In this document: piece by piece, positions 1 to 7,004 of the stretch
Layout: the number at the start of each line of letters is the position of its first letter
Position numbering within the stretch: position 1 is the stretch's first letter
NCBI GenBank assembly: GCA_964460305.1
Contig: CAYWRA010000068.1
Span: 1-14,659 of the forward strand
DNA: 14,659 bases
Reading direction: 5' to 3'
From: JAPLCX01 sp964460305
Lineage (GTDB): Bacteria; Auribacterota; Tritonobacteria; UBA1439
Notes under the pieces: model-generated
The model's input: only the letters and a program-made list of their open reading frames with translations
What the model was told of the DNA's origin: nothing
The model's database searches: none
Position numbers and translations under genes: made by a program

Positions 1-1155
1 GATGAGTTCGAGCATCTTCTGCGCCGGCATCAGCGTCGCGTCGGCGTGGAGCGCCTTTTGATACTGTGAGGCGAGGCGGGCGGCATTGATGATGTTCTGG
101 TTGTCGGCGCTCCCCGAGCCGTCGGTCGAGATCGCCAGGGGGATGCCCATCTCCAGCATCCTGATCACCGGCGGCATTCCCGAACCGAGTATGGTGTTGG
201 CGAGCGGGTTGTGGACGACCTTCACCCCCATCTCGCGGATGATATCGAGGTCGCGGTCGGTGCAGTTCACCTGGTGCGCGAGGATGGTGTTGCCGTCTAG
301 GAAACCGATGCTCTTAGCGTACTCCACCTCGGTCATCCCGTATTTCTCCGTGAACCAGCGGGTCGTCTTCGGCTCCTCGGAGGAGTGGATGTGGATGAGC
401 GTCCCATGCTCACGCGCCCATTTCTTGAGTCCCTTGAGTAGCTCGGGGCCGTTCGAGAAAAACTGGTCGGGGCCGGGGATGATTCTCACTCTCGGCACGC
501 CGGCGAACTCCCGCGCGTAACCGTCCAGCCGCTCGACCGCGCCCTTGGGCGTGTCGAGGATGCGGGCGTCGTAATGCCTGTCCTGGCTCCCCACGGCGAT
601 AGTAAGGCGGGTGCCGGCCTCGTCGTTAGCCTCGACGAGGTCGCGTACGTTATACTTGCTGAAGTTGCAGTGGTGCGTGAGCGCGGAGGTGATCCCGTAC
701 GAAACGTCATCAAGGCGGGCCTTCCGGTACGCAATGGATGTGGGGGCGCGTCCCAATGCCTCCTCGATCTGCGTCGCCCTCTCCGAGAGAAAGCCGGTGA
801 ACGGATTCACGGCGTTGTCGAGCCAGGAGGTGAGCGGCTGGTCCTTCGCGACGCCGATGATCGCGGATTCGTGGTCGTGCCCGTGGGCCTTGACGAAGCC
901 GGGGAGCAAAACGCCGCGGTGCTGAGGGATCTCCTCTTCCCGCACGGCGTCCGGTGCGCCTATCACGAGCAGCTCGCCGCGGTATTGTTTGAGTATGCGC
1001 TTGCCGATCTCCGCCCGATAGGGGCCTGCTTCAAGGATTTTACCGCCGGATGTGAGCACGTAACCATCTGCGATGCGAGCCCCCCGCCTTGGCGCGTCGC
1101 TCATCGGGAGGAGGAAGCTTGCGCGTATCAGTTTGTATTTTGGGCTATTCTCCAT
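1..1155 (-). CDS. Amidohydrolase-superfamily deaminase-like hydrolase (3' end beyond window)
   Basis: The frame is open from the ATG at 1155 down to base 1, giving 385 residues without a stop, so the C-terminus lies outside the window. It reads as a metal-dependent amidohydrolase of the SAH/MTA deaminase, chlorohydrolase (AtzB/TrzA) and guanine-deaminase group. The expected metal and catalytic pattern is present in order: H91-x-H93 (in LPGFVKAHGHDHE), H257 and E260 (IHIHSSEE), H294 (ILAHQVN) and D345 (ISTDGSGS). This matches the order of ligands known for the S-adenosylhomocysteine deaminase family, including HxxE. Residues before HxH are KA rather than the common N/D-T, so substrate cannot be assigned. 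The enzyme would be cytosolic and hydrolytically deaminate or dechlorinate a ring compound. A GGAG lies 14 bp before the ATG, rather far; Met18 (1104) is an alternative start. It is transcribed away from the next gene. Two plus-strand ORFs over it are shadows. Confidence 0.88.
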   Translation of the reverse strand, partial: MENSPKYKLIRASFLLPMSDAPRRGARIADGYVLTSGGKILEAGPYRAEIGKRILKQYRGELLVIGAPDAVREEEIPQHRGVLLPGFVKAHGHDHESAIIGVAKDQPLTSWLDNAVNPFTGFLSERATQIEEALGRAPTSIAYRKARLDDVSYGITSALTHHCNFSKYNVRDLVEANDEAGTRLTIAVGSQDRHYDARILDTPKGAVERLDGYAREFAGVPRVRIIPGPDQFFSNGPELLKGLKKWAREHGTLIHIHSSEEPKTTRWFTEKYGMTEVEYAKSIGFLDGNTILAHQVNCTDRDLDIIREMGVKVVHNPLANTILGSGMPPVIRMLEMGIPLAISTDGSGSADNQNIINAARLASQYQKALHADATLMPAQKMLELI

Positions 1156-1190
1156 AATTCAGAGCGAAACTCCTATGCTGTAATGTGCAA

Positions 1191-1221
1191 CCACAGAGTG
1201 CACAGAGAACTGATCACAGAG
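1191..1221. repeat. Three CACAGAG units (dispersed-repeat type)
   Basis: CACAGAG occurs at 1192-1198, 1201-1207 and 1215-1221. It sits between the divergently oriented amidohydrolase and TIM-barrel genes. A related sequence beginning CAACCAC occurs at 4731, which suggests a dispersed intergenic element rather than a chance run. No function is visible. Confidence 0.6.
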
Positions 1222-1230
1222 GACACTCCC

Positions 1231-1263
1231 CGTCCCGTCCCGTCCCGAAGGGATCCCTTCGGG
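1231..1263. repeat. CGTCC-type tandem run leading into a 20-bp perfect palindrome
   Basis: GTCCC-type units repeat three times from 1231, then CCCGAAGGGATCCCTTCGGG at 1244-1263 is a perfect 10+10 palindrome. With no loop bases it would form a cruciform or a tight RNA hairpin. There is no following T-run, so it is not a classical intrinsic terminator for either flanking gene. It is best seen as a REP-like intergenic repeat. Confidence 0.65.
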
Positions 1264-1293
1264 GGCGTGGTTAAAATTAATCTTGGGTTTATT

Positions 1294-1311
1294 CCTCAGT
1301 GGCCTCAGTGG
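1294..1311. repeat. Two tandem CCTCAGTGG units
   Basis: The 9-mer CCTCAGTGG occurs twice back to back at 1294-1302 and 1303-1311, in the same gap as the CACAGAG units. It probably belongs to the same patchwork of intergenic repeats. Confidence 0.6.
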
Positions 1312-1391
1312 TTTCGGTTATTTGTGTCTGACTTGATTTATCAAGACGCACCCCTGTCATCCACAGTTCGTGAGAGTTTACAACAATTGCC

Positions 1392-1421
1392 TTGCCAGTT
1401 AAAGCGTGAATACACTATGAT
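1392..1421 (+). promoter_or_regulatory. Candidate sigma70-type promoter for the TIM-barrel gene
   Basis: TTGCCA (1392-1397) and TATGAT (1416-1421) are separated by 18 bp, close to the -35/-10 consensus. Transcription would start near 1428, about 20 bp before the ATG at 1449, with GAGG at 1436-1439 as ribosome-binding site. This is a motif match only. Confidence 0.5.
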
Positions 1422-1448
1422 GTAATTTTTTCACCGAGGATACAATAT

Positions 1449-2294
1449 ATGCTACTCCTTTCCATCGGCTCTCTTCGTTTTTTCGGCATCGACCGCGTGT
1501 TCGGCATCGCCCGCGACCTCGGTTTCGACGGGATCGAGCTCATCGTGGATGATCGGTGGGACACGGCGGATCCCGTGTATCTGAAACGCCTCATGGACCG
1601 CTATGGCCTGCCAATCGTGAGCGTCCATTCTCCGTTCAGTTTCGTAGAGACCCCGGCCTGGGGCGGCGACACGGTGGAGCGCATGCGTCAATCCCTCTCC
1701 CTAGCCGAGGCATGCGGGAGTGAAATCGTCGTCTTCCATCTCCCCTTCTTTACGGAGCGGAGCTACGCGAAATGGATCGAGGACGATCTCCCTCGATGGC
1801 AGGAAAAAACCAGCGTGAAGCTCGCGGTGGAGAACATGCCCCGCGCCTATAAGATACTCGGCCGCCTCGGCGTGCTCCTGAAGACCGGGGCGTTTTACGA
1901 GGTGAATAAACGCGCGTGGCCCAACAGGCTCCTCCGCCCCTTAAGCAAGCCCTGCTTTGCCGGAAACGATTGGGACTATCTCCTCCGCTTCAAGTATCTC
2001 GTGCTTGACACCACGCATCTCGCCACGGGGGGGCTGGACCCCATTGAGGCCTACGAGCGGATAAAATCCAGGCTCGCGCTCGTCCACGTATCCAATTTCA
2101 CGGAGACGGAGCATCAGCCGCTCGATACCGGACGGATCGATATGGCTGGGTTTCTCCGGCATGCCGCGGGGAGCGGTTACCGGGGCCACGTCACGGTCGA
2201 GCTGATGCCCGACCATTTTCCGGATAGGACTGAGGCCACGGCGCGTAAGATCATCGCCGCTGACCTGGCGCTCTGCCGCTCGTGCCTGGGGTGA
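1449..2294 (+). CDS. TIM-barrel sugar-phosphate isomerase/epimerase-like protein (AP endonuclease 2 family)
   Basis: The 281-residue protein has the xylose-isomerase-like TIM-barrel pattern of sugar phosphate isomerases/epimerases and endonuclease IV-like proteins, at the usual family length. Conserved acidic and histidine residues at barrel strand ends are seen in order: E30 (DGIELIVDD), H60 (SVHSPF), H97 (VVFHLPF), E128 (LAVENMP), D187 and H190 (LDTTHLATGG), H213 (LVHVSNF) and E251 (VTVELMP). These would hold a divalent metal (Mn, Zn or similar). The family covers isomerases, epimerases and DNA repair nucleases. The true substrate cannot be read from the sequence. The ATG at 1449 is preceded by GAGG with 9 bp spacing and a promoter-like pair. 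The next gene on the same strand starts 100 bp downstream, so co-transcription is possible but not tight. Confidence 0.85.
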   Translation: MLLLSIGSLRFFGIDRVFGIARDLGFDGIELIVDDRWDTADPVYLKRLMDRYGLPIVSVHSPFSFVETPAWGGDTVERMRQSLSLAEACGSEIVVFHLPFFTERSYAKWIEDDLPRWQEKTSVKLAVENMPRAYKILGRLGVLLKTGAFYEVNKRAWPNRLLRPLSKPCFAGNDWDYLLRFKYLVLDTTHLATGGLDPIEAYERIKSRLALVHVSNFTETEHQPLDTGRIDMAGFLRHAAGSGYRGHVTVELMPDHFPDRTEATARKIIAADLALCRSCLG

Positions 2295-2321
2295 AGATGC
2301 GGAGGATTGGACGCATTGTGT

Positions 2322-2386
2322 TTTGTCATTTGGTATTTTCGCCGTCACGCCCCACGTCGCTTGGGGTTTGGGATTTACTGGGGGGT
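2322..2386 (+). repeat. Intergenic T/G-rich dispersed-repeat-like stretch
   Basis: The 100-bp gap between the isomerase-like and ATPase genes holds TTTGTCATTTGGTATTTTC and TTGGGGTTTGGGATTTA. This style of short TTTGG/GATTT modules recurs at 6959-7040. I read it as a degenerate copy of the same intergenic element. The assignment rests on composition and motif resemblance only. Confidence 0.3.
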
Positions 2387-2394
2387 AACCGGTC

Positions 2395-3159
2395 ATGACC
2401 AAAATCGTAGCCATAGGGCGCGGGGGAGTGGGAAAGACTTGTTTCATCGCCGGCATGGCGCGGCTGCTCATGGACCAGGGGCCGCTCCTGCTGATAGACG
2501 CCGATCCGGATCAGAACCTCGCCGAGATGGTGGGCCTGGATATGGAGGCGGAGGGCGTGCATACGGTGTCCGACCTGCTCTTCGATATCAAGGCCGGTCG
2601 CGTCGAAGAGAAGCTCCAGAGCGTAAGCCTCGCCGAGAAGGTGGATTATCTCCTGAGCCAGAAGGGCGTCTACGAAGGGCCGCACTTCGATTTCTTCTCA
2701 CTCGGCACCAAGTGGTCGGAGGGATGCTACTGCCAGCCGAACAACATATTGAAGGGATTGGTCGCGAGACTTGAAAGGAATTACCGGCACGTCATGATAG
2801 ATTCTCCCGCTGGTCTCGAGCATCTGAACCGGAGAATCACGTCCGTCGTGGATGACATATTCGCGCTAATCGGCCCTTCGAAGAAATCGTTCGATAACGC
2901 GCGCAGAGCCAAAAGGGTGATCGAGGAGATCAACATACGGTACCGCAATTTTTATATGGTAGCGGGTTGCGACTTTCCCTCAGAGTGCCTCAAAGAGATC
3001 GAGGGCGATCGCTCTTTTTCGTATGCCGGGAGGTTGGCGCGCGACGTCGATGTCGCGCGTTCGTGTTTGGAGGGGCGATCTCTCCTTGGCATCAGGGATG
3101 ATTCGCCATTTCTGGATTCTGTGCGGACTGTTATCCGGAAGGCCGGTTATCTCGCCTGA
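2395..3159 (+). CDS. CooC/AcsF-type nickel-insertion ATPase (MinD/SIMIBI P-loop)
   Basis: This 254-residue protein has the MinD-like P-loop layout of CooC and AcsF, which use ATP to help load nickel into carbon monoxide dehydrogenase or acetyl-CoA synthase in the cytosol. Motifs in order: Walker A RGGVGKT at 9-15, the switch-I/A' strand LLLIDADPDQN at 31-41, a C-x-C at C111/C113 (EGCYCQPNN) and switch II VMIDSPAG at 133-140. In CooC the C-x-C binds metal at the dimer interface, so its presence favours CooC/AcsF over MinD or ParA. The family normally has Lys as the first residue of the deviant Walker A (KGGxGKT); here it is Arg9 (CGC codon). No CODH/ACS gene is in the window, so the client is unknown. 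A G-run (GGGGGG) sits about 9 bp before the ATG. The 3' end overlaps the convergent exported-protein gene by 13 bp. Confidence 0.87.
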   Translation: MTKIVAIGRGGVGKTCFIAGMARLLMDQGPLLLIDADPDQNLAEMVGLDMEAEGVHTVSDLLFDIKAGRVEEKLQSVSLAEKVDYLLSQKGVYEGPHFDFFSLGTKWSEGCYCQPNNILKGLVARLERNYRHVMIDSPAGLEHLNRRITSVVDDIFALIGPSKKSFDNARRAKRVIEEINIRYRNFYMVAGCDFPSECLKEIEGDRSFSYAGRLARDVDVARSCLEGRSLLGIRDDSPFLDSVRTVIRKAGYLA

Positions 3160-3818
3160 GGCTTGGGCGTTGCAGCCCTCCTCGGCGTCTCCGTGATGGC
3201 GACGTCCGAAGGCGGTTTGAATTTATCGGCATCTAAGGGGACGTCGACCGCGATCTCAACGGCTTCCTGTACCATGTTGCCGAGCCCCGGATTTTCTATC
3301 TTGAGGGCGATATTGTTCCAGAGCCATGATTTCACCCCCATCAGATCGTATATCGCGCATTCCTTCCCGAGGATAATTCCCTTCCCGGAAGGTTTCATCT
3401 CTTCCGTCCCGGTGAGGCCCTTGGCCAGCTCTTTGCCGAGCGTTTCCATCTCCTTTTTCTGCTCGGCGCTCATCGCCTTTACCATCTCGTCCGCCCTTCG
3501 GGAGTAGCTAGGCAGCTTCTCTCCGGTTTTCTTCATCAGGTCTATCCTGTAATGGTAGTTTCCATCATCGATCTCAAGCGATGAGTCTTTTCGTTTCATC
3601 CCCATGACGTTTATGGTGGTCTCGCGCTCCGTTCGTGTTTTTTTTCCGTGATCGTCGATGTAAAGCGTTTGTGTGCCCTGCTGGATCGAGCCGCTTATCC
3701 GGTATTTTATGATCGCGCTCTTGAATGGATATGGCTTTGGGGCAGCGATGGCGGGGGTGAGGACCCCGATGGCCATTATGAGCATCGTTGAAATTAATAA
3801 AAGCGGCGTTTTTCGCAT
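3147..3818 (-). CDS. Exported protein of unknown function with signal peptide
   Basis: I place the start at 3818, not at the longer ORF start 3875: the ATG at 3818 follows AGGAGGGG with 6 bp spacing and begins a textbook signal peptide, MRKTPLLLISTMLIMAIGV, ending in AIAA around residue 26. The mature part (about 197 residues) is soluble and beta-rich at first (KYRISGSIQQGTQTLYIDDHGKKTRTE), then helical and charged (residues ~105-140), then a Pro/Arg-rich tail. It resembles periplasmic DUF4412-like proteins that share a Y-x-D-D/N-x-G-K motif, but I do not recognise the family firmly. No catalytic motif is visible. The gene runs convergently to the CooC-like gene with a 13-bp overlap of 3' ends. 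Confidence 0.8.
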   Translation of the reverse strand: MRKTPLLLISTMLIMAIGVLTPAIAAPKPYPFKSAIIKYRISGSIQQGTQTLYIDDHGKKTRTERETTINVMGMKRKDSSLEIDDGNYHYRIDLMKKTGEKLPSYSRRADEMVKAMSAEQKKEMETLGKELAKGLTGTEEMKPSGKGIILGKECAIYDLMGVKSWLWNNIALKIENPGLGNMVQEAVEIAVDVPLDADKFKPPSDVAITETPRRAATPKPQAR

Positions 3819-3919
3819 ATGCGTCCCCTCCTTCTGCCCGGCGATCATCGTACCGCATGCCGGATCTTGCAGCAAAAAGAGCGATCTATTGCCTTTTTCA
3901 TGTCACTATGACAGAGGCT

Positions 3920-3948
3920 ATGTTAAATCACATCCGGGAGTCGGTCAA
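3920..3948 (-). promoter_or_regulatory. Candidate sigma70-type promoter for the exported-protein gene
   Basis: On the minus strand TTGACC (3948-3943) and TAACAT (3925-3920) are 17 bp apart, a good spacing with 5/6 and 4/6 consensus matches. The transcript would carry a leader of about 95 nt before the ATG at 3818. Confidence 0.45.
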
Positions 3949-4056
3949 GGATCAAGCTCATATCCAAAACTTAACAACCTCTACTGGAACGCGATGGATT
4001 ATGCCAGGGCCTCTTGTACGTTTGTGATGGCAAAACAAGGCGGTGGGAAGAGACCA

Positions 4057-4085
4057 TTGACAGTACATGCTTTTTGTGATAACTT
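4057..4085 (+). promoter_or_regulatory. Candidate promoter for the HNH-family gene
   Basis: A perfect TTGACA at 4057-4062 is followed after 17 bp by TAACTT at 4080-4085, a weak -10 element (3/6). The HNH gene starts at 4152. Confidence 0.35.
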
Positions 4086-4151
4086 AACTGTTGCTTAATA
4101 ATGTTACAGAGATTTGTCAAAAATAAAGATGAAGAACTGAAGGGGGACCCT

Positions 4152-4703
4152 ATGGCCAGGAACCTTGAAAAAGCGATAGCGCGATTCAATAAGCGGTACA
4201 AGGAATTCGGCGGTTATGAGAGATTTACGCGACTGCTTGAGTCGGGAGAGACACTCGATGCCGTCGGCCAGATCTTCGGATTCACCCGGCAATACGCGTC
4301 GTTGAAAAAGATCGAGTTCAGCATCAAGCCCCCCGAGAAAAAATATCACGACCGGGAGTGGTTGGCCCGGAGATACGTACAGGAAGGGAAGACCCTGGCT
4401 GAAATCGCGAGCGAGTGCGGCGTCGATCCCGGTACCATCTATGTGCACCTCAAGAAATGCGGCATTCAGCTCAAGGGCGTGCCGTCGGGCGAGAGGCATC
4501 ACCGGTGGAGGGGGGGGCGGTTCAAGCGTCCGGACGGGTCAATCGTGATCACCGCGGGCAAGGATAAGGGAAAATATCTCCACCGCCTTGTCATGGAGCA
4601 GGCATTGGGCAGGCCCTTGAAGAGGCGTGAGAAGGTGTACCATGTCGATGGCGACAAGTCGAACGTCGATATCGGCAATCTTCGCCTCGTGAGCAAGGAA
4701 TAG
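4152..4703 (+). CDS. HTH plus HNH endonuclease-like protein
   Basis: I choose the ATG at 4152 over 4101 because AGGGGG lies 5 bp upstream (4141-4146). The 183-residue product has two helix-turn-helix-like segments, residues ~33-54 (TLDAVGQIFGFTRQYASLKK) and ~80-101 (KTLAEIASECGVDPGTIYVH), then an HNH_3-like C-terminal module: H144-R145 (KYLHRLVMEQALG), H164 in VYHVDGDKSN (164-171) and the closing N176-L177. This arrangement is typical of phage-type or free-standing HNH nucleases that bind DNA through the HTH part and nick or cut with one metal ion. The N-terminal part could also serve a regulatory DNA-binding role. No phage genes, intron or inserted host gene are visible nearby. The gene is alone on its strand with an AT-rich leader; the next ORF starts 57 bp after its TAG stop. 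Confidence 0.75.
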   Translation: MARNLEKAIARFNKRYKEFGGYERFTRLLESGETLDAVGQIFGFTRQYASLKKIEFSIKPPEKKYHDREWLARRYVQEGKTLAEIASECGVDPGTIYVHLKKCGIQLKGVPSGERHHRWRGGRFKRPDGSIVITAGKDKGKYLHRLVMEQALGRPLKRREKVYHVDGDKSNVDIGNLRLVSKE

Positions 4704-4730
4704 GGGGCGGAGGGAAGATAGTGAAGTTTG

Positions 4731-4751
4731 CAACCACGGATAAACACTGAG
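4731..4751. repeat. Degenerate copy of the ACCACAG/ACACTGAG-type intergenic repeat
   Basis: The sequence CAACCACGGATAAACACTGA directly before the small lipoprotein gene resembles the CAACCACAGAG stretch at 1189-1199. It lies within the 57-bp gap between the HNH gene and the lipoprotein start. The match is short and imperfect. Confidence 0.35.
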
Positions 4752-4760
4752 AGTGATCTC

Positions 4761-4973
4761 ATGAAAAAGATCGTATTACCGTCGTGCATAATCCTCGCTG
4801 TAATTTGTTATATGACCGGTTGCAAAACGGTAGATAATTCCCCCGTAGGCAAGGGTGTGAAAACCTACGAAAAATATAGTGAGGAAATGGGCAGGGAAAG
4901 GGATGTCAGCGTATTCGGCAAGGATGTGATCGTTGAACCTGAGGCCGACAAGAAGATCCGTATCAACTTCTGA
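4761..4973 (+). CDS. Small lipoprotein, unknown function
   Basis: The 70-residue product starts at the ATG at 4761, giving a lipoprotein signal MKKIVLPSCIILAVICYMTG followed by C21 (MTGC lipobox). A longer in-frame start at 4728 would put residues from the intergenic repeat in front of the signal and is less likely. The mature ~50 residues are charged (KTYEKYSEEMGRERD) with no known domain, ending with VIVEPEADKKIRINF. It would be lipid-anchored after cleavage by signal peptidase II. The ribosome-binding site is weak (GAGTGA just upstream). The transporter gene begins 29 bp after its TGA, so they may share a transcript. Confidence 0.65.
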   Translation: MKKIVLPSCIILAVICYMTGCKTVDNSPVGKGVKTYEKYSEEMGRERDVSVFGKDVIVEPEADKKIRINF

Positions 4974-5002
4974 TTCCGCACTGCCCCACATTCCCCCCGG
5001 CG

Positions 5003-6202
5003 ATGCAATCAGGGGCCACTTTGGCCGTTAGACCTCGTCTACTTTATACATTCGCGTTCATCATGAACAGCGCGACGGGCGTCCTCGTGATAGCCCTGCC
5101 GCTGCTCGCTATCAGGTATGGCGCAAATCCCCTCGAACTCGGACTGCTGGGCTCAGTGAGCGCCATGGCATACACGTTCGCGTGTCCATTCGCGGGCTGG
5201 CATTCCGAGCGGATCGAACGGGACGCCGCGCTGCTGCCCGCGGAGGCCAAGCGGCGGTCCGTCATGCTCAGTTGCGGTCTGTTGATCGCGGTGGATTCAT
5301 GCATCTTCCTTATCAGCGGCTTGAGGGATGTATTCATACTGGCGGTATCCGGTTCTCTCAGCGCCGCATTTTTCTGGCCTCCACTCCAGGCATGGCTTGT
5401 CGATATCGGTGAGCGCGCCAGTCTCTCGGAACGGCTGGGGATGTTCAATCTGTCATGGAGTACTGGGATAATGATGGGGCCGATGATCGGCGGGGTGCTC
5501 TATTCCATCAACTACCATTACCCATGGTGCTACGCGATAGCGACGAATACGCTGATGCTGGCGGCGCTTCTCCTCGCCAGGGATGGGCGGCGCGGGGACG
5601 TCCATGGTGCGGTAAATGCCTGCGATGATGAGGAGTATCTCGAGGATCCGGGTCTGTTCCTCCCCTTGGCGCTCTGGGCGAATTTCGTATGCTGGTTCGC
5701 CCTCTCCAACGTACAGTCACTCTATCCAAAAGTCGCCGTGATGAACGGATTCTCGCCGCAACTGATCGGCTGCCTCCTCTTTCTCGTCGGGGTGGCGCAG
5801 TCCGTATTTTTTATCGTGTTGCGTTTGAGTCGCGTCTGGCACTATCGTTTCGGTCCGCTCGCCATCGTGCATTGCGCGGCTGCATTAGGTATGCTGCTTA
5901 TTTTCTGGAGTGCCTCGGCGCCGCTCCTCTCCATCGCATTCCCCCTGCTGGGCGTGGCGTTGGGGTTGTCCTACTATTCGAGCATATACTACAGCCTTTG
6001 CGGTCACAAGCATGCTGGACGGAGGACGAGTATCCACGAGTTTATGGTGGGTTCCGGTTTCTTTCTCGGGCCGGCGGTCGGGGGGATATTGGCTCAATGC
6101 GCGGGCATCCGCTCCCCCTTCCTGTTGTGCTCCATGCTTCTTGCTGCTACGGCAATCTTGGAAGCGGCGGTATGCCTCAAGACGTCACGCCGGAGTGGTT
6201 GA
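5003..6202 (+). CDS. Major facilitator superfamily (MFS) transporter
   Basis: The 399-residue protein has about 12 hydrophobic segments in two groups of six, split by a charged cytoplasmic loop near residues 192-215 (ARDGRRGDVHGAVNACDDEEY). This is typical MFS length and topology. A G-rich segment with a small acidic/basic cluster after TM2 (AGWHSERIERD) fits the conserved loop between TM2 and TM3. Near the end, RRTSIHEFMVGSGFFLGPAVGG resembles the TM10-TM11 region of drug/sugar-efflux-like members. The substrate cannot be named. The annotated ATG at 5003 has no clear ribosome-binding site; TTG at 5021 (codon 7), preceded by AGGGG at 5011-5015, is a plausible alternative. It follows the lipoprotein gene by 29 bp. 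Confidence 0.87.
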   Translation: MQSGATLAVRPRLLYTFAFIMNSATGVLVIALPLLAIRYGANPLELGLLGSVSAMAYTFACPFAGWHSERIERDAALLPAEAKRRSVMLSCGLLIAVDSCIFLISGLRDVFILAVSGSLSAAFFWPPLQAWLVDIGERASLSERLGMFNLSWSTGIMMGPMIGGVLYSINYHYPWCYAIATNTLMLAALLLARDGRRGDVHGAVNACDDEEYLEDPGLFLPLALWANFVCWFALSNVQSLYPKVAVMNGFSPQLIGCLLFLVGVAQSVFFIVLRLSRVWHYRFGPLAIVHCAAALGMLLIFWSASAPLLSIAFPLLGVALGLSYYSSIYYSLCGHKHAGRRTSIHEFMVGSGFFLGPAVGGILAQCAGIRSPFLLCSMLLAATAILEAAVCLKTSRRSG

Positions 6203-6234
6203 GCCTGAATTGGCAGATCAATGTGGAGGTCGCC

Positions 6235-6274
6235 AGCCTACGCCAAGGCTGCGCTAAAGCTTCGTCGGGCAGGG
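6235..6274. repeat. Intergenic repeat with small inverted arms
   Basis: AGCCT (6235-6239) and AGGCT (6246-6250) form a small hairpin, followed by AAAGCTTCG. This module style (GCCT...AAGGCT...AAAGCTTCG...GGGCAGG) resembles a short palindromic repeat I associate with many uncultivated-bacterium genomes. The recall is uncertain and needs a genome-wide search. Confidence 0.35.
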
Positions 6275-6323
6275 ATTCATCCGACCCCGACAACTATCCG
6301 CCATTTCGGGTCAGGCTAATGCC

Positions 6324-6352
6324 TTGCCTCGATGTAGTGGATGTGATATAAA
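6324..6352 (+). promoter_or_regulatory. Candidate sigma70-type promoter for the isochorismatase-family gene
   Basis: TTGCCT (6324-6329) and TATAAA (6347-6352) are exactly 17 bp apart, one of the best promoter-like pairs in the window. Start of transcription near 6359 would leave a leader of ~25 nt, including a TCCTG-TTTTT-CAGGA hairpin (6358-6372) that partly overlaps the AGGAAAGGA ribosome-binding site. Confidence 0.55.
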
Positions 6353-6383
6353 CGGCATCCTGTTTTTCAGGAAAGGAATCGAC

Positions 6384-7004
6384 ATGAAGCCGGTTTTGCT
6401 CACGATAGATTTGCAGAAGGACTTCCCGGGGCTTTTTAAGCTCGTCAAACCACACGGGATATTCGATGCTAACATTAGGCAATTGACCTCCTTTTTCAGG
6501 GAAAGGGGTCTGCCGATCATCCACGTCCTCACGGTGCACAAGGCGGACCGGAGCAGTTGGACGCTCCAGATGAAACGCGATAATTTCGATATATGCGTCG
6601 AGGGAACCGAGGGCAGCCGGGAACTGGACGCTGTCGGCCGCAGGCCGGAAGAGGCGGTGATGTACAAAACGCGCTGGAGCGCGTTTTACGGCACCGATCT
6701 GGATCGTATCCTGAAGGCGGGAGGGTATGATACGCTCGTCCTTGCCGGATTCATGTCGCACGCGTGCATACGCGTCACCGCCATCGACGCATATCAGCGG
6801 GACTATGGGATCGTCATTGCCCGTGACTGCATCGATTCCTACGATGCTGCGCACGAAAAGATAACGCTTGAATACCTCTCACGCTACGTCGCAAAGATTC
6901 TCACCAATAGGGAGATTTTCGACCTTCTTGAAACTCGCAATCCGGAACGCGAAACTTTAAACAAATCCAAAACCCAACATCCAAAACCGATTAAAATTTG
7001 TTAG
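6384..7004 (+). CDS. Isochorismatase-family cysteine hydrolase
   Basis: The start at 6384 is chosen over 6324 because AGGAAAGGA precedes it at normal spacing and the protein then begins with the family strand MKPVLLTIDLQKDF. The 206-residue protein has the Asp-Lys-Cys triad of isochorismatase/nicotinamidase hydrolases: D9 (TIDLQKDF), K95 (VMYKTRWSAFYGTDL) and C128 in VLAGFMSHACIR, followed by the family helix VTAIDAYQRDY. The exact substrate (nicotinamide, N-carbamoylsarcosine, isochorismate or other amide/vinyl ether) is not determined. The last ~15 residues (KSKTQHPKPIKIC) are encoded by a dispersed-repeat sequence rather than the family core; the natural end is probably near NREIFDLLE (residue ~183). 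It has its own promoter-like site and no operon partner. Confidence 0.86.
   Translation: MKPVLLTIDLQKDFPGLFKLVKPHGIFDANIRQLTSFFRERGLPIIHVLTVHKADRSSWTLQMKRDNFDICVEGTEGSRELDAVGRRPEEAVMYKTRWSAFYGTDLDRILKAGGYDTLVLAGFMSHACIRVTAIDAYQRDYGIVIARDCIDSYDAAHEKITLEYLSRYVAKILTNREIFDLLETRNPERETLNKSKTQHPKPIKIC

Larger units (their letters stand above)
3819..4151. other. Gap between divergent genes
   Basis: This 333-bp stretch separates the start of the exported-protein gene (minus) from the start of the HNH gene (plus). It is A/T-richer than the flanking genes. It carries one promoter-like pair for each direction (3920-3948 and 4057-4085). No convincing ORF or RNA gene is seen; the plus ORFs crossing it have no ribosome-binding site and are shadows. 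Confidence 0.6.

Noticed and set aside
1191..1311. CRISPR array
   Set aside because: Units are only 7-9 bp with irregular spacing, and no unique spacers of constant length.
574..1425. Plus-strand ORF of 283 codons overlapping the amidohydrolase gene
   Set aside because: It is antisense to the minus-strand frame that contains the full H-x-H, HxxE, H, D metal-binding series, and its own product is unlike any family; the last third runs through intergenic repeats.
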